64,000 nucleotides of DNA from NCBI GenBank assembly GCA_963565915.1, contig OY751491.1, forward strand, positions 4,526,001 through 4,590,000, given 5' to 3'. A program made the translations under genes and the position numbers. Positions 34,155 to 43,411 of this stretch are shown here, piece by piece (position 1 is the stretch's first letter; every line of letters begins with the position of its first letter). Origin of the DNA: Entoloma clypeatum (lineage: Eukaryota; Basidiomycota; Agaricomycetes; Agaricales; Entolomataceae). Below the pieces are notes generated by a model that worked only from the letters and a program-made list of their open reading frames with translations, was not told where the DNA came from and searched no databases.

Positions 34155-34367
34155 TTGTATGTAATGGGGGCAAGCAGGAACAAATGATCAGCCACGAAGA
34201 ATGGGATATTCATGACACAACCTTTTGACAGTGGACTCCTCCAGGAAATGGTAGGTGATACTAGTCTTGTTCCTGCCGATCCATGAAGCCTGGGTGTGAT
34301 AGCCATGGCTCTTGAAGAGATTGTTGAGACTGTCCTTGAGCTCCTGCATGTGCTGCAAAGACTCGGC
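34155..34367 (-). pseudogene. LINE ORF1, middle piece
   Basis: Between Copia-B and the outer Gypsy-1. On the minus strand it reads ESLQHMQELKDSLNNLFK, then SHGYHTQASWIGRNKTSITY, one TGA, and ends HYIQ. The frame continues into 27678 on one side and from 60258 on the other once one copy of each 5-base duplication is dropped. Confidence 0.8.
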
Positions 34368-34853
34368 TGTTACATTCCAATCAGCTCCAATGATTTCCGA
34401 CCAATTCTGACACCTCCGACATCTCTGACATTTTGACTAATACTTATTATGCATACTTACTGTTATGAATCTCGTTACTATGTACATTACTTACATCTGA
34501 CCATTTTACTTATGTTAAGCATCTCCGACAGCCACTTGTTATCTGACTCCGACGAAGCCACACATCCCCCAACATAGTATTTAAACTCATGTAGAATCGT
34601 GTATTAGCTTCAGTTTGAATATCAACTTAGATTCAACATCATACCTCCTGTCCTCTTTCTGACTCTTAACTTGAGTCCAACCTCCGACCCTCCGATCCTC
34701 CGATCCTCAGAAATAAGGACACCAATGTATTAGCGAGGGTGCAACACACAAGTTGAAGCCAAGTCCTTGCCCATACATTGCACGCGCTCCAACCTGATGA
34801 CCCTCCGATGTGTCCGACGTAGCTCCGACGTTTTTGTCAATCAGTTTTTAACA
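34368..34853 (+). repeat. 5' LTR of outer Gypsy-1
   Basis: 486 bases, TGTTACATTCC...TTTTTAACA. TATTTAAA at 34578-34585; CAGTTTGAATAT (self-primer) at 34611-34622, 33 bases on. Confidence 0.93.
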
Positions 34854-34855
34854 GT

Positions 34856-34867
34856 ATATTCAAACTG
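34856..34867 (+). promoter_or_regulatory. Self-primer binding site of outer Gypsy-1
   Basis: ATATTCAAACTG, 2 bases after the LTR, is the exact reverse complement of CAGTTTGAATAT in the LTR. Confidence 0.82.
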
Positions 34868-34899
34868 CCACTCACTTATCCATATTTCAAATTCCAGTT

Positions 34900-35339
34900 A
34901 TGGCAGCCCACAACACTCAGAACTCCCATGCAGCAGCAGCTGCAGTGGAAGCATCAAACCTGCAGGACACCAGGGCGACATTTCTACATATGTTCCAAGA
35001 TTTTCCTGCAGAAGAATCTGCACCCAAACCCGACCATCTCCAACACCTCGTCTCTGAACACCTCAGACACAAGGACCTCCAATTCCTGAAGAATCCTGTC
35101 CTTTTAAATCTCTGACCTCTCCTTTTGACGATAACAATCCTTTCCATCACGAGCAAACTCCAAACCTCACTGAAGCAATCATGCTTATGACACAGGAGCT
35201 CCGACGTAGAGAGACTCCGAAGACTCCGAAAAAGGAACCCGACACTTTTGATGGTTCCAACTCTCAGAAACCCACCAGTTTCCTCACACAATGCACACTA
35301 TATTTCTGAAGCAACCCCGCTTTTGACAATGATGATAAC
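34900..35339 (+). pseudogene. Gypsy-1 gag start, broken
   Basis: Begins MAAHNTQNSHAAAAA like the inner copy (MAARNTQNSRAAAAA). A frameshift near 35040-35110 and a TGA (TATATTTCTGA) break it before Gypsy-2b cuts it at 35339. Confidence 0.85.
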
Positions 35340-35889
35340 TGTTACACTTTTTCACCCTCTTCCTCTGCACCTTCCCATGACCCCTCGACCCTCAATCTTT
35401 ATCAAACCCCATTTCACTTAACTCCGACAATCCTGGGACACGTGTCCCCCCTATCAGTGCTATGACTCACATCGACTCAGACAATTCCCCTTTTAGATAC
35501 ATTTTCACTTGTTATCTCTGACTCACGGCCTTGAGGCCTTATCTCTGACTCCTATGCCACAGCCTCCTTGAAACATCTATCTAACCAATGACCTATTTAG
35601 CTCCTGCGCAGCACTTACTTATTTATACCCATAGGATAACATATATAAGACCTGTAACCTTAGAGTAGTCCTCAGCTTGACCTAGGCAATTAATGCTTAC
35701 TTGTCTTATCTGGAATGCTCTCAAACTAGGTGCCTTGTGAGGACTTAGCTCTGCTATATCGAACCGAGTTGTTCTCTTGAGGAACTCGTTGATTGACCAA
35801 GTCGACCTATTGAGGGACTTGTTGTGGAACCAGTTCGAACCCATGTGATCTGATCCTTGGACTTGCTGTTGTAGGCTATCACCATAACA
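35340..35889 (+). repeat. 5' LTR of Gypsy-2b
   Basis: 550 bases, TGTTACAC...CCATAACA. TATATAA at 35642-35648; TCAGCTTGACCT at 35672-35683. Confidence 0.93.
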
Positions 35890-35891
35890 AA

Positions 35892-35903
35892 AGGTCAAGC
35901 TGA
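35892..35903 (+). promoter_or_regulatory. Self-primer binding site of Gypsy-2b
   Basis: AGGTCAAGCTGA, 2 bases after the LTR, exact complement of 35672-35683. Confidence 0.8.
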
Positions 35904-37092
35904 TCTACATCGTCAACCCACCGCAGTTTTAGATGCAAAGATTCCTCCCCAACGATCAATCTTTGGACTCCCATCTGACTCAGAAGACGAACAAGAGTTC
36001 GTTGATGCACCCATCACACCACGACAACCGCTGACACCATACAGAAGAGTAACCTCCTCTTCCGTACCAGTCAACCCCACATTATCCTCTTACCTCTCCC
36101 CGAAACAAATCCCACCACTGCCAGCTGTTGCTGTTGCTGCACCCAGACCAAAGACCCCAGACACCCCAGTGAAATCAGCACCTGTAGAAATGACTTCTCA
36201 GGCAAGAACCCCAGACAAAGAGATCAAGATCAGCCCGCCGGTGATCTTCAATGAAGACAGAAGAAAACTGCCAGAATTTTTGTTCGATGCGAACTTATAC
36301 TTGGAAATGAATGATGACATCTACAACTCTGACAAAAAGAAAATCCTCTTCACGGTCTCATACATGAAAGGAGGAACCGCCAGGCCATGGAAGGAGTCTT
36401 GGTACAGAGACATCACCACCGCCGGAGTACCCACCTACCCGAAGTACACGGACTTCATCAAAAAACTGAGGAAATCGTTTTCCCCGGTTGACACAGAAGG
36501 AGATTTGTTGACTATGATGAAAACGCAGAAGATGGAAGGCATGACAGCCGATGAATTCGTAGAGAAATTCAAACTATGGGTTGCAGAGAGTTTGATCACG
36601 GAGGAGCGATCCCTCAAAGATTATTTCATGGAGGCGTTGCCACACGCGCTCCGAGACAAGATTCTGGGCCTGGACAAGATCCCAGGAACAGTTGACAAAT
36701 GGTACACCACGGCGTCCAGATTGGACAACCAGTGGAGGAGAGCCAGGGCAGTCTCTCAAAGGCTTAGATCCAATGGGGAAAAGAAGAAATTCAAGGTTAA
36801 CTATAACCCTGCACCCCAAAACATGCACTTCACCCCAGACCCAAACACCATGGACATCGACCAGCTGACTGCTGAAGAGAGAGACGACCACTTCAAGAAA
36901 GGGTTGTGCTTTGTCTGCCATCAGGCAGGACATTGTGCTGATGCACACAAAGGAGGAAAGACCCCGGTTGCGAACAACATGTTCAAGAAAGCTTCCGATG
37001 CATATGCCCATATCCAAGGCATTTTTAAAAACTTACCAAATGAAGAACAAGACGCCTTAATCTCTGAGATGGAGAAACAGGGTTTTCAATAA
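35895..37092 (+). CDS. Gypsy-2 gag
   Basis: Open frame from the primer site to TAA at 37092, about 398 codons. The first usual start candidate (36169) is GTG, and no ATG heads the frame. Pro-rich start (TPRQPLTPYRRV), capsid-like part (RPWKESWYRDIT, EGMTADEFVEKFKLWV, MEALPHALRDKILG), then CFVCHQAGHCADAH, a zinc knuckle whose last Cys is His. Nucleocapsid/packaging role by family. Start codon unresolved. Confidence 0.75.
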
Positions 37093-37106
37093 AGCGGCCT
37101 GTACCG

Positions 37107-37911
37107 ATGTCAGGCCCCACTCAATTTTCAATCTCCCTATCCCCTGTAATTGTAGCTGACATAAATGACAAATCTTTTTTGATCCTCATTTCAATGTCAG
37201 GAGAAGGAGAAAGCATTGATGAAAAACTAAAGATAAATGCCCTGATAGACTCAGGAGCAGGAGGAACCTTCTTGGATCAGAAGTTCGCCACCGCCAACCG
37301 AATGAAGCTTATTCCATTACTAAAGCCCATTCATGTGTTCAATGTGGACGGAACAAAGAACAAAGAAGGAATGATCACCCATTGCACATGGAAGAAAATC
37401 TGGATTGATGACAAAGAACTCGACCTCAGATTCTTGGTCACCAGACTTAGGAAAGGAAACTGCCATTTTGGGGTTACCATGGTTAAAACAATACAACCCG
37501 AAGATTGATTGGGAAAAAGGAACCTTGAATATCGAGATGATCAGGTTCAAGAAGACCCTAGCAGGAGTCATAAGGAAGAAATTTGATGAGCTCTTAGTGT
37601 CAAAAGACAAGAAACCCATTGCAATTGCTGCATGGATGAAAGAAAAACCCGAACAAAAAATCTATGTGACGATAGAAGAAATTGATGATGAAGAGACCCT
37701 TAAACCAGAAAAAAAGGCTCTACCGGCAAATGGACCTATCTTGAAAGGGGTAGATGAAGAATCAGACGATGACCTTGACCTATTCAGGACATATGTCACA
37801 ATAGACGAACCCATTGAGGATATTTGGATCCAAGCCAAAACCTCAATCTCCCAGAAACTCTCACATAATATGGACACCGCGGACAAACCAAAGAAAGAAA
37901 TACCAGAATGA
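37107..37911 (+). pseudogene. Gypsy-2 aspartic protease and linker
   Basis: Overlapping frames 37107-37508 and 37405-37911. Protease motif NALIDSGAGGTFLD; the family block ILGLPWLKQYNPKIDW follows in the second frame, so there is a frameshift near 37450. Acidic linker to 37911. Confidence 0.8.
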
Positions 37912-38325
37912 TACAATCAGTATTGGAAGGTGTTCGAGAAAACGGCATCTGAGAGATTACCGGAACACAAACCATGGGACCACGCAATTGACTTGAAACC
38001 GGACTTCACCCCAAAAGACTGTAAGGTTTATCCTTTGTCACTGGAAGAACAAACAAAATTGGACGGGTTCCTTGATGAGAACCTTCGAAAGGGGTACATC
38101 AGACCCTCAAAATCACCAATGGCATCACCCTTTTTCTTTGTGGCTAAAAAGGATCAGATAAACTCAGACCATGTCAAGACTATCGGCAATTTAATGAAGG
38201 AACGGTAAAGAACGCATACCTGTTACCCCTGGTCGGAGATTTACTGGACAGACTGAAAGAAGCAAAGGTCTTTACTAAACTGGACATGTGTTGGGGATAC
38301 AACAATGTACAGATCAAACCTGAAG
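37912..38325 (+). pseudogene. Gypsy-2 reverse transcriptase, N-terminal part
   Basis: [33 protein letters not shown] and, after a frameshift near 38190, [12 protein letters not shown] and [18 protein letters not shown]. Stops before the catalytic YLDD block. Confidence 0.8.
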
Positions 38326-38339
38326 TATGCCAAGAAGGG

Positions 38340-38625
38340 CAGAGGCAGTAATCAAAGCTAAGGGGGGTAATACCAAGTACTAAAGTATAAAATACTGTAT
38401 TTATTGTACATACTCACAAAACTGATTCAATGAGTCCCTGGAGTAATTTGATCATATATTGATCATTTCTTATGGAAATTACATAATTATTGCAGATTCC
38501 GAGAGTCCTGAAGCAGGGCTTTTAACCAGGTACCAATACCTTCTTTTGATTGGCATTATTTGCAAAGTTATTTTGAAGGTATTCACAAAGTAGCAAACAT
38601 TGAATCAGTTTTGTGCAAACATTGA
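38340..38625. repeat. Small inverted-repeat insert
   Basis: CACAAAACTGATTCAATG at about 38417-38434 is inverted at about 38602-38619. The rest is AT-rich. It lies between the RT fragment and the accessory ORF fragment of Gypsy-2b. MITE or junction filler; ends not defined. Confidence 0.45.
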
Positions 38626-38717
38626 AAGTGCGAGAAGAAGGCGCCCAGACATTATGACTATGAGTGTCTTGGCTCTGGCTACGCAGACCTCAAGGGAGAG
38701 CCATACAAATTTGACAA
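38626..38717 (+). pseudogene. Fragment of Gypsy-2 accessory ORF
   Basis: Near-identical to 12346-12437 (CEKKAPRHYDYECLGSGYAD). Cut at 38717, where Gypsy-1 RNase H begins. Confidence 0.85.
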
Positions 38718-40013
38718 AACCAATGCATCCGACTATGCCCTAGCGGCTATTTTGTCGATCGTCACCTCCAACAATGAAGTCCACCCTGTCGCATTCCATT
38801 CCCGCACCTTTACGGCCCCCGAAGTAAACTATGACACCCATGATAAGGAACTTCTTGCCATCTACAAAGCGTTTAAAATTTGGTGCCATTACCTCGAAGG
38901 CTCCGGTACTCCAATTGATGTTGTTACCGACCACAAAAATCTCGAGTATTTTGCCACCACCAAAGTTCTTTCACGCCGACAAGTCCAATGGTTGGAATAC
39001 CTTTCTCAGTTCAACCTCATCATCTGATTCCGCCCCGGCTGATTGGGAACTAAACCCGACTCTCTAACTAGATGTTGGAATGTCTACCCTAAAGGGGGAA
39101 ATAGCGACTACATCGACATCAATCCGACCAACCTCTGACCAGTCTTTTTGCAAGAACAGCTCTCCGCTTCAGTTCGCACGACTCAACTCCTTGAGCCTGT
39201 CCTCCGTGCAACCATTATCATGGACACAGAGAAGCTTCACCATGACATACTCACAGCACTCCCTTCCAACACTCTTTATAACACTCTTTCCAAAGATCCT
39301 AAACCCTGCTGGTCTCTCAACCCTGATGGTTTCCTCTGACATGACAATCAGATATATGTTCCTGACTCCGACAACCTCCGACTCTGAGTCCTACAGCACA
39401 AGCATGATCATATGCTTGCTGGACACCCAGGTCAGAACAAGACACTTAGTCTCATTCAGCGCAATTATACCTGGCCCGGAATATGAGATTTCGTCAAACA
39501 CTATTGCAAGTCATGTACCACTTGCATGTGATCGAAGCCACAAAGACACAAGCCTTATGGCCTACTCAAACAGCTTCTGATCCCCGAACGTCCTTGGAAT
39601 TCTATCTCAATGGATTTCATCGAGACCCTTCCGACCTCCGACAACTTTGACTCCATCCTCATTATTGTTGACCGATTAACGAAGCAAAGTATCTTCATTC
39701 TGACAACCATTCACTGCACCTCCGAAGATTTTGCTGTACTGTTCATATTACATGTCTTCTCTAAACATGGCATCCCCGAACATGTCACCTCCGACCGCGG
39801 CCCCAAATTCATCTCCCAATTCTTCCGATCTCTTGGAAAGGCTCTGAACATGACCCTCCACTTCACCTCCGGTTATCACCCCGAAGGCAATGGCCAAACC
39901 GAATGCACTAACCAGACCCTCGAACAGTACTTGCAGATATTCTGCAACTACCAACAGGATAACTGGTCTGCTCTCCTTCCGATTGTGGAATGTGCGTACA
40001 ACAACACACCTAG
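38718..40013 (+). pseudogene. Gypsy-1 RNase H and integrase, outer copy
   Basis: RNase H from ASDYALAAILSIVTS, NYDTHDKELLAIYKAFKIW and TDHKNLEYFATTK to about 39027. Broken H2C2 finger region to 39580. Integrase core 39610-40013: MDFIETLPTSDNFDSIL, HVTSDRGPKFISQFF, NGQTECTNQTLEQY. Cut by element E at 40013; resumes at 54651. Aligns with 43997-45916 of the inner copy. Confidence 0.9.
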
Positions 40014-40170
40014 TGGAGTAGGGCCTCTGGCCCGACTCCACACGATCACGTGACATAGACTATATAGCACGTTCCAGCTGTTGTAGACACAGGACTTGCT
40101 ATCATACTGCGACTTGCCCTGCCCTCGTCGAGCCCTGCTCCGAGCCTGCCTGACCGCTCCCACCTCTCCA
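40014..40170 (+). repeat. 5' LTR of element E
   Basis: 157 bases; contains CTATATAG as a likely TATA box. Confidence 0.9.
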
Positions 40171-40172
40171 CG

Positions 40173-40190
40173 TGGTGATGACAGTGCGAT
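40173..40190 (+). promoter_or_regulatory. tRNA primer binding site of element E
   Basis: TGGTGATGACAGTGCGAT, 2 bases after the LTR. Its complement ends in CACCA and has the shape of a tRNA 3' end: CCA, discriminator A, seven acceptor bases, T-stem, and GAATC of the T-loop just upstream. I cannot name the tRNA. Unlike the Gypsy families here, it does not match its own LTR. Confidence 0.55.
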
Positions 40191-40424
40191 TCGTACTCTA
40201 ACGCACCTTTCGTGACCTTGGCCAACCACCTGCAGTCGACCTTTGCACCGTTTGCCGCGCCGTTTTATTTTTTAGAATTTTATCCCCGCGCACAGAGACA
40301 CGGAAAACTGGAGAAGTAGAGAACCCGAAACCTAGAGAAGAATAGACAGCGTTACAGCGACAGTTACCGTTTTTGCACCCGAGAACCCACTACTCCCTGA
40401 CACGTCACAAGCCGCGACGCCGTT

Positions 40425-41696
40425 ATGCCACCCCGAACAAATAAGAAGAAAGCCAACAAAAAGAATACCTCGACCCCATCTACAGAACCGACAGCCCCTG
40501 CCATTACCCTCTCCGAGCCGCCGAGTAACGAACCCATTCCGACAGCACAGCCACCCACGTCAACGTCACCACGAACTCGCATCACGATTCCGCCACACCT
40601 CGTCCAGTGCTACATCGACAGAATACCACCGCCGACACCCGGACTAGAGCCCTCCCACGCCCTATACCTCGATAACTACCAGCTCGAGGAGATGGTTATG
40701 AGGCAGTACGACGCGGCCTTTGAAGAGGGCAGAAAGGCAGGATATGAGGAAGGAAGGGCAACTGCCCTCGACGAAACGAGACCCGCCGTATCACCCACGT
40801 CCCCGCCTGTACTCACATCAACGCCCGTGTCTGCCGACAGGCCCCCGTCGCCTTCTCTGTCTCTGTTACCCTCCGCGTCGCCGCTGTCCACGTCACCGTC
40901 TCTGTCCACGTCTGCGGCCCCTGCAGCCATGCCGCCATTGACGCCCACGTCCGCGTCCGTGTCCATGTCCCCATCGCCATCGCCGTCCTCGTTCCCAGGT
41001 CCACCGAACCCCACGTCCGCACCTGCGAGCCCCCTGTCGCGCCCCTCTTTCCCCCTACCCGTCCGAGTACCAGAAGCGGTACTGGCCCCAGAACTGTTTG
41101 CCGTCGTCGAACGGCTATCGCACGACCACCCCGTCCTTTACGACTACATACCGATGGTGTGGCGCCTCGCGTTCGAGGAAGGACAGCAAACAGGATACAT
41201 AGGAGGGTACAACGAAGGAAGCAAGGCAGCCCCTCCACCTTCCACCACAACCATGGCACCTCCGTTGTCCCCGTCCCCACCTGTATCTGTGCCCGCACCT
41301 ATGACCACATCCCCATCTCTGCCGGAACCTCTCGATTGGGCAACAGACGCCACATCACTTCCAACCACGTCACGACTACCTCCACGCGATCTCTCCGTGC
41401 TCCGTTCCCCCTCGTCCGAGCCATTCGCAACACTTCGACATCGCTCTCGGAGATGCCAGGCTCAGCCCCGCCGATCTCGTCACAACCAACCGAACGACAC
41501 ACCTACCCTACCTCAACCCTCGCGCCGTCGTACTCGGCACCACCATACCACCTCTTCCCCTCGACGAAACATCCAGTATCAGGCCCACGACCCCACCCTT
41601 GGACAAGCTCTCAAGACCTTAGGGGATGGACTTCAGCGTCTCACCGCATTTCTTGAAGCAAGTGTTCCTAGAGGCAACGAGGACGTCGCCATATAG
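40425..41696 (+). CDS. Element E ORF, 423 aa, unknown function
   Basis: ATG 40425 to TAG 41696, just before the polypurine tract. Basic start (MPPRTNKKKANKKNTS), then Pro/Ser/Thr-rich spacers. Two related motifs stand out: YDAAFEEGRKAGYEEGRAT (about residues 98-116) and RLAFEEGQQTGYIGGYNEGS (about 247-266), each after a short conserved-looking block (YLDNYQLEEMVM; YDYIPMVW). Arg/His-rich towards the end, closing with a helical piece (LGQALKTLGDGLQRLTAFL). No zinc knuckle, protease or polymerase motif. It could be a gag-like packaging protein or a captured gene; low-complexity composition limits any claim. A single long frame in a young element suggests it is expressed. Confidence 0.65.
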   Translation: MPPRTNKKKANKKNTSTPSTEPTAPAITLSEPPSNEPIPTAQPPTSTSPRTRITIPPHLVQCYIDRIPPPTPGLEPSHALYLDNYQLEEMVMRQYDAAFEEGRKAGYEEGRATALDETRPAVSPTSPPVLTSTPVSADRPPSPSLSLLPSASPLSTSPSLSTSAAPAAMPPLTPTSASVSMSPSPSPSSFPGPPNPTSAPASPLSRPSFPLPVRVPEAVLAPELFAVVERLSHDHPVLYDYIPMVWRLAFEEGQQTGYIGGYNEGSKAAPPPSTTTMAPPLSPSPPVSVPAPMTTSPSLPEPLDWATDATSLPTTSRLPPRDLSVLRSPSSEPFATLRHRSRRCQAQPRRSRHNQPNDTPTLPQPSRRRTRHHHTTSSPRRNIQYQAHDPTLGQALKTLGDGLQRLTAFLEASVPRGNEDVAI

Positions 41697-41708
41697 AAAA
41701 GGGCCACC

Positions 41709-41754
41709 TGGAGTAGGGCCTCTGGCCCGACTCCACACGATCACGTGACGTAGA
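41709..41754 (+). repeat. 3' LTR of element E, left part
   Basis: First 46 bases; the remaining 111 are at 54540-54650. GTAGA (41750-41754) is duplicated at 54535-54539 by the Gypsy-1 insertion. Confidence 0.9.
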
Positions 41755-42255
41755 TGTTAAGAACTGATCGACAAAACGTCGGAGCTACGTCGGACGCGTC
41801 GGAAGGTCGGAAGGTCGGAGCGCGTGCAACGTAGGGGCAAGGACTTGGCTTCAACTTGTGTGTTGCGCCCTCGCTAATATGTTGGTGTCCTTATTTCGGA
41901 GGATCGGAGGATCGGAGGATCGGAGGTCGGAGGTCGGACTCAAGTTAAGAGTCGGAAAGAGGACGGGAGGTATGATTTCGAATCTAAGTTGATATTCAAA
42001 CTGAAGCTAATACACGATTCTACATAAGTTTAAATACTATGTCGGAGGACGTGTGGCTTCGTCGGAGTCGGATAACGAGTGGCTGTCGGAGATTCTTAAC
42101 ATAAGTAAAATGATCGGATGTAAGTAATGTACGTAGTAACGAGATTCATAACAGTAAGTATGCATAATAAGTATTAGTCAAAATGTCGGAGGTGTCGGAG
42201 GTGTCGGAGGTGTCGGGATTGGTCGGAAATCGTCGGAATGGATCGGAATGTAACA
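41755..42255 (-). repeat. 3' LTR of inner Gypsy-1
   Basis: 501 bases (TGTTACATTCC...TCTTAACA on the minus strand), rich in TCGGA-type repeats. Self-primer complement ATATTCAAACTG at 41992-42003. Confidence 0.95.
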
Positions 42256-42423
42256 GTATTTCCCCCTTAGGGCCGAACCCATGAGGCCTAAGGACCTAGG
42301 TGGTCGGTGCGCGTGAACTGCGTCATGTGATGCGTTGGTTGAAAATACCGTCTGAGTGGTTCTTTCTTCTTGTTCCCCCATTCTTTTTTTTTCGTTTTAA
42401 AACTCTTCCGAAAACCCCTCAAT

Positions 42424-43383
42424 ATGTCGGCATCCGATTTTCAAAAGGAGATGGAGGCGCTGCAGACTAAGCTCGCGGAGGTGGAGGCGAAAAAGCGAGC
42501 AGCGGAGGAGGAGGCTGCGAGGAAGGCTGAGGAGGAGCGGAGAGCGGAGGAAGAGAGGACTGCGGAGGCGGCGCGATTAGCGGAGGAGATGCGTCGGGTG
42601 TCGGAGCTGACGGCTCAGAAGAGGGCCGATGAAGTGGCCGCTGCGCAAGGCACATCGAGCAAGGGGTCGGGGGAGCCGCAGGCGGAGAAGAAGAAGAAGA
42701 CGACAAAGAAGAGGAAGGTGGAGGAAGTGTCGGCGATGGTTGGAGAGGGGTCGGGAGTCAGGGTCGGGGTCGGCACCTGTGATAGGTGCATTGTGAAGGG
42801 TGTCGAATGCGAACGCGATGAGTAAGTTCCTCTTTGGTTATTTTCTTCTGTTTTAACCTTTTGTTTTAGGAATAAGTCGTCCTGTAGGGGTTGTATCAAA
42901 GACAAGAAGAAGTGCGAGGTCGGAGCGTCGGAGGGGAAGTCGGAGGTGAAGGAGGTGAAGAGAACGGTGAAGGTGGTTAAGGGGAAGAAAAAGGCGTCGG
43001 AGATGCCGTCGGAGAGTGGGTCGGAGGACACCGTCTTGGGTGTCCTCAAGATGATACTGGCGGAGACGAGGCAGGTGAGGCGACTGCTAACAGCAGTCGA
43101 AGGCTCGGTGAACACCGAGTACCAACCCAAGTCGCCGGAGGTGTCGGAGGAAGGGTCGGAGTCGCAGATGGATACGGCGGAGGAGACGCACGAGTTGAGA
43201 CTGGAGAAGAGGATTGCGAGAAGGATTAGGAAGGACATGGTGAATAGGAAAAGGTTGGAGTTGCCGGAGCTGTCGGACGATTCCGACATGTCGATTTCGG
43301 AGCCGTCGGAGAAGGCGGAGTCAGGTAAGGAGGAGTCGGACAAGGAGGAGGGTCCGTCGAACAAGAAACAACGTACTAAGTAG
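42424..43383 (+). CDS. Antisense Zn(II)2Cys6 protein gene inside Gypsy-1 (2 exons, 303 aa)
   Basis: Opposite strand to pol. Exons 42424-42821 and 42870-43383; the 48-base intron has GTAAGT and TTTTAG and splits the zinc cluster. Protein: charged coiled-coil start (MSASDFQKEMEALQTKLAEV, then Glu/Ala/Arg-rich to about residue 70); a basic KKKKTTKKRK stretch near 95-105; CDRCIVKGVEC plus CRGCIKDKKKC, Cys 119, 122, 129, 138, 141, 148, fitting CX2CX6CX8CX2CX6C exactly; an acidic C-terminal half and basic end (KKQRTK). Family knowledge: this binuclear zinc cluster is the fungal DNA-binding fold. TTTTAAAA lies about 25 bases before the ATG. The gene ends 28 bases from the pol stop, tail to tail. The outer copy keeps a decayed version. 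Perhaps a regulator or chromatin-binding protein of the element (inference). Confidence 0.8.
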
Positions 43384-43411
43384 ATAGAAATAGTACTTGT
43401 TTTTTCTTGTT

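Larger units (their letters stand above)
35340..38717 (+). mobile_element. Gypsy-2b retrotransposon, 3' truncated
   Basis: Inserted in the gag of outer Gypsy-1. Full 5' LTR, gag, protease and RT start, then a break, a small inverted-repeat insert and a fragment of the accessory ORF. It ends abruptly at about 38717, fused to Gypsy-1 RNase H, without a 3' LTR. It complements the deletion in Gypsy-2a. Confidence 0.88.

Noticed and set aside
37080..37110. -1 frameshift site at Gypsy-2 gag/protease
   Set aside because: The phase change is -1, but the heptamer there (T TTT CAA) does not fit the slippery rule.
38355..38400. Polypurine tract and start of another LTR (AAGGGGGGTAATACC)
   Set aside because: No TG...CA ends and no matching second repeat; inverted repeat at 38417-38619 explains it better.
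40676..41656. Antisense and +2 frames over the E ORF
   Set aside because: GC-rich low-complexity sequence keeps several phases open; the 40425 frame alone begins at an ATG in a sensible place and stops just before the polypurine tract.
42467..43364. Minus-strand frames (79 and 249 codons) opposite the zinc-cluster gene
   Set aside because: Ser-rich shadow of the Glu/Lys-rich gene; it continues over the intron and has no homologue in the outer copy.
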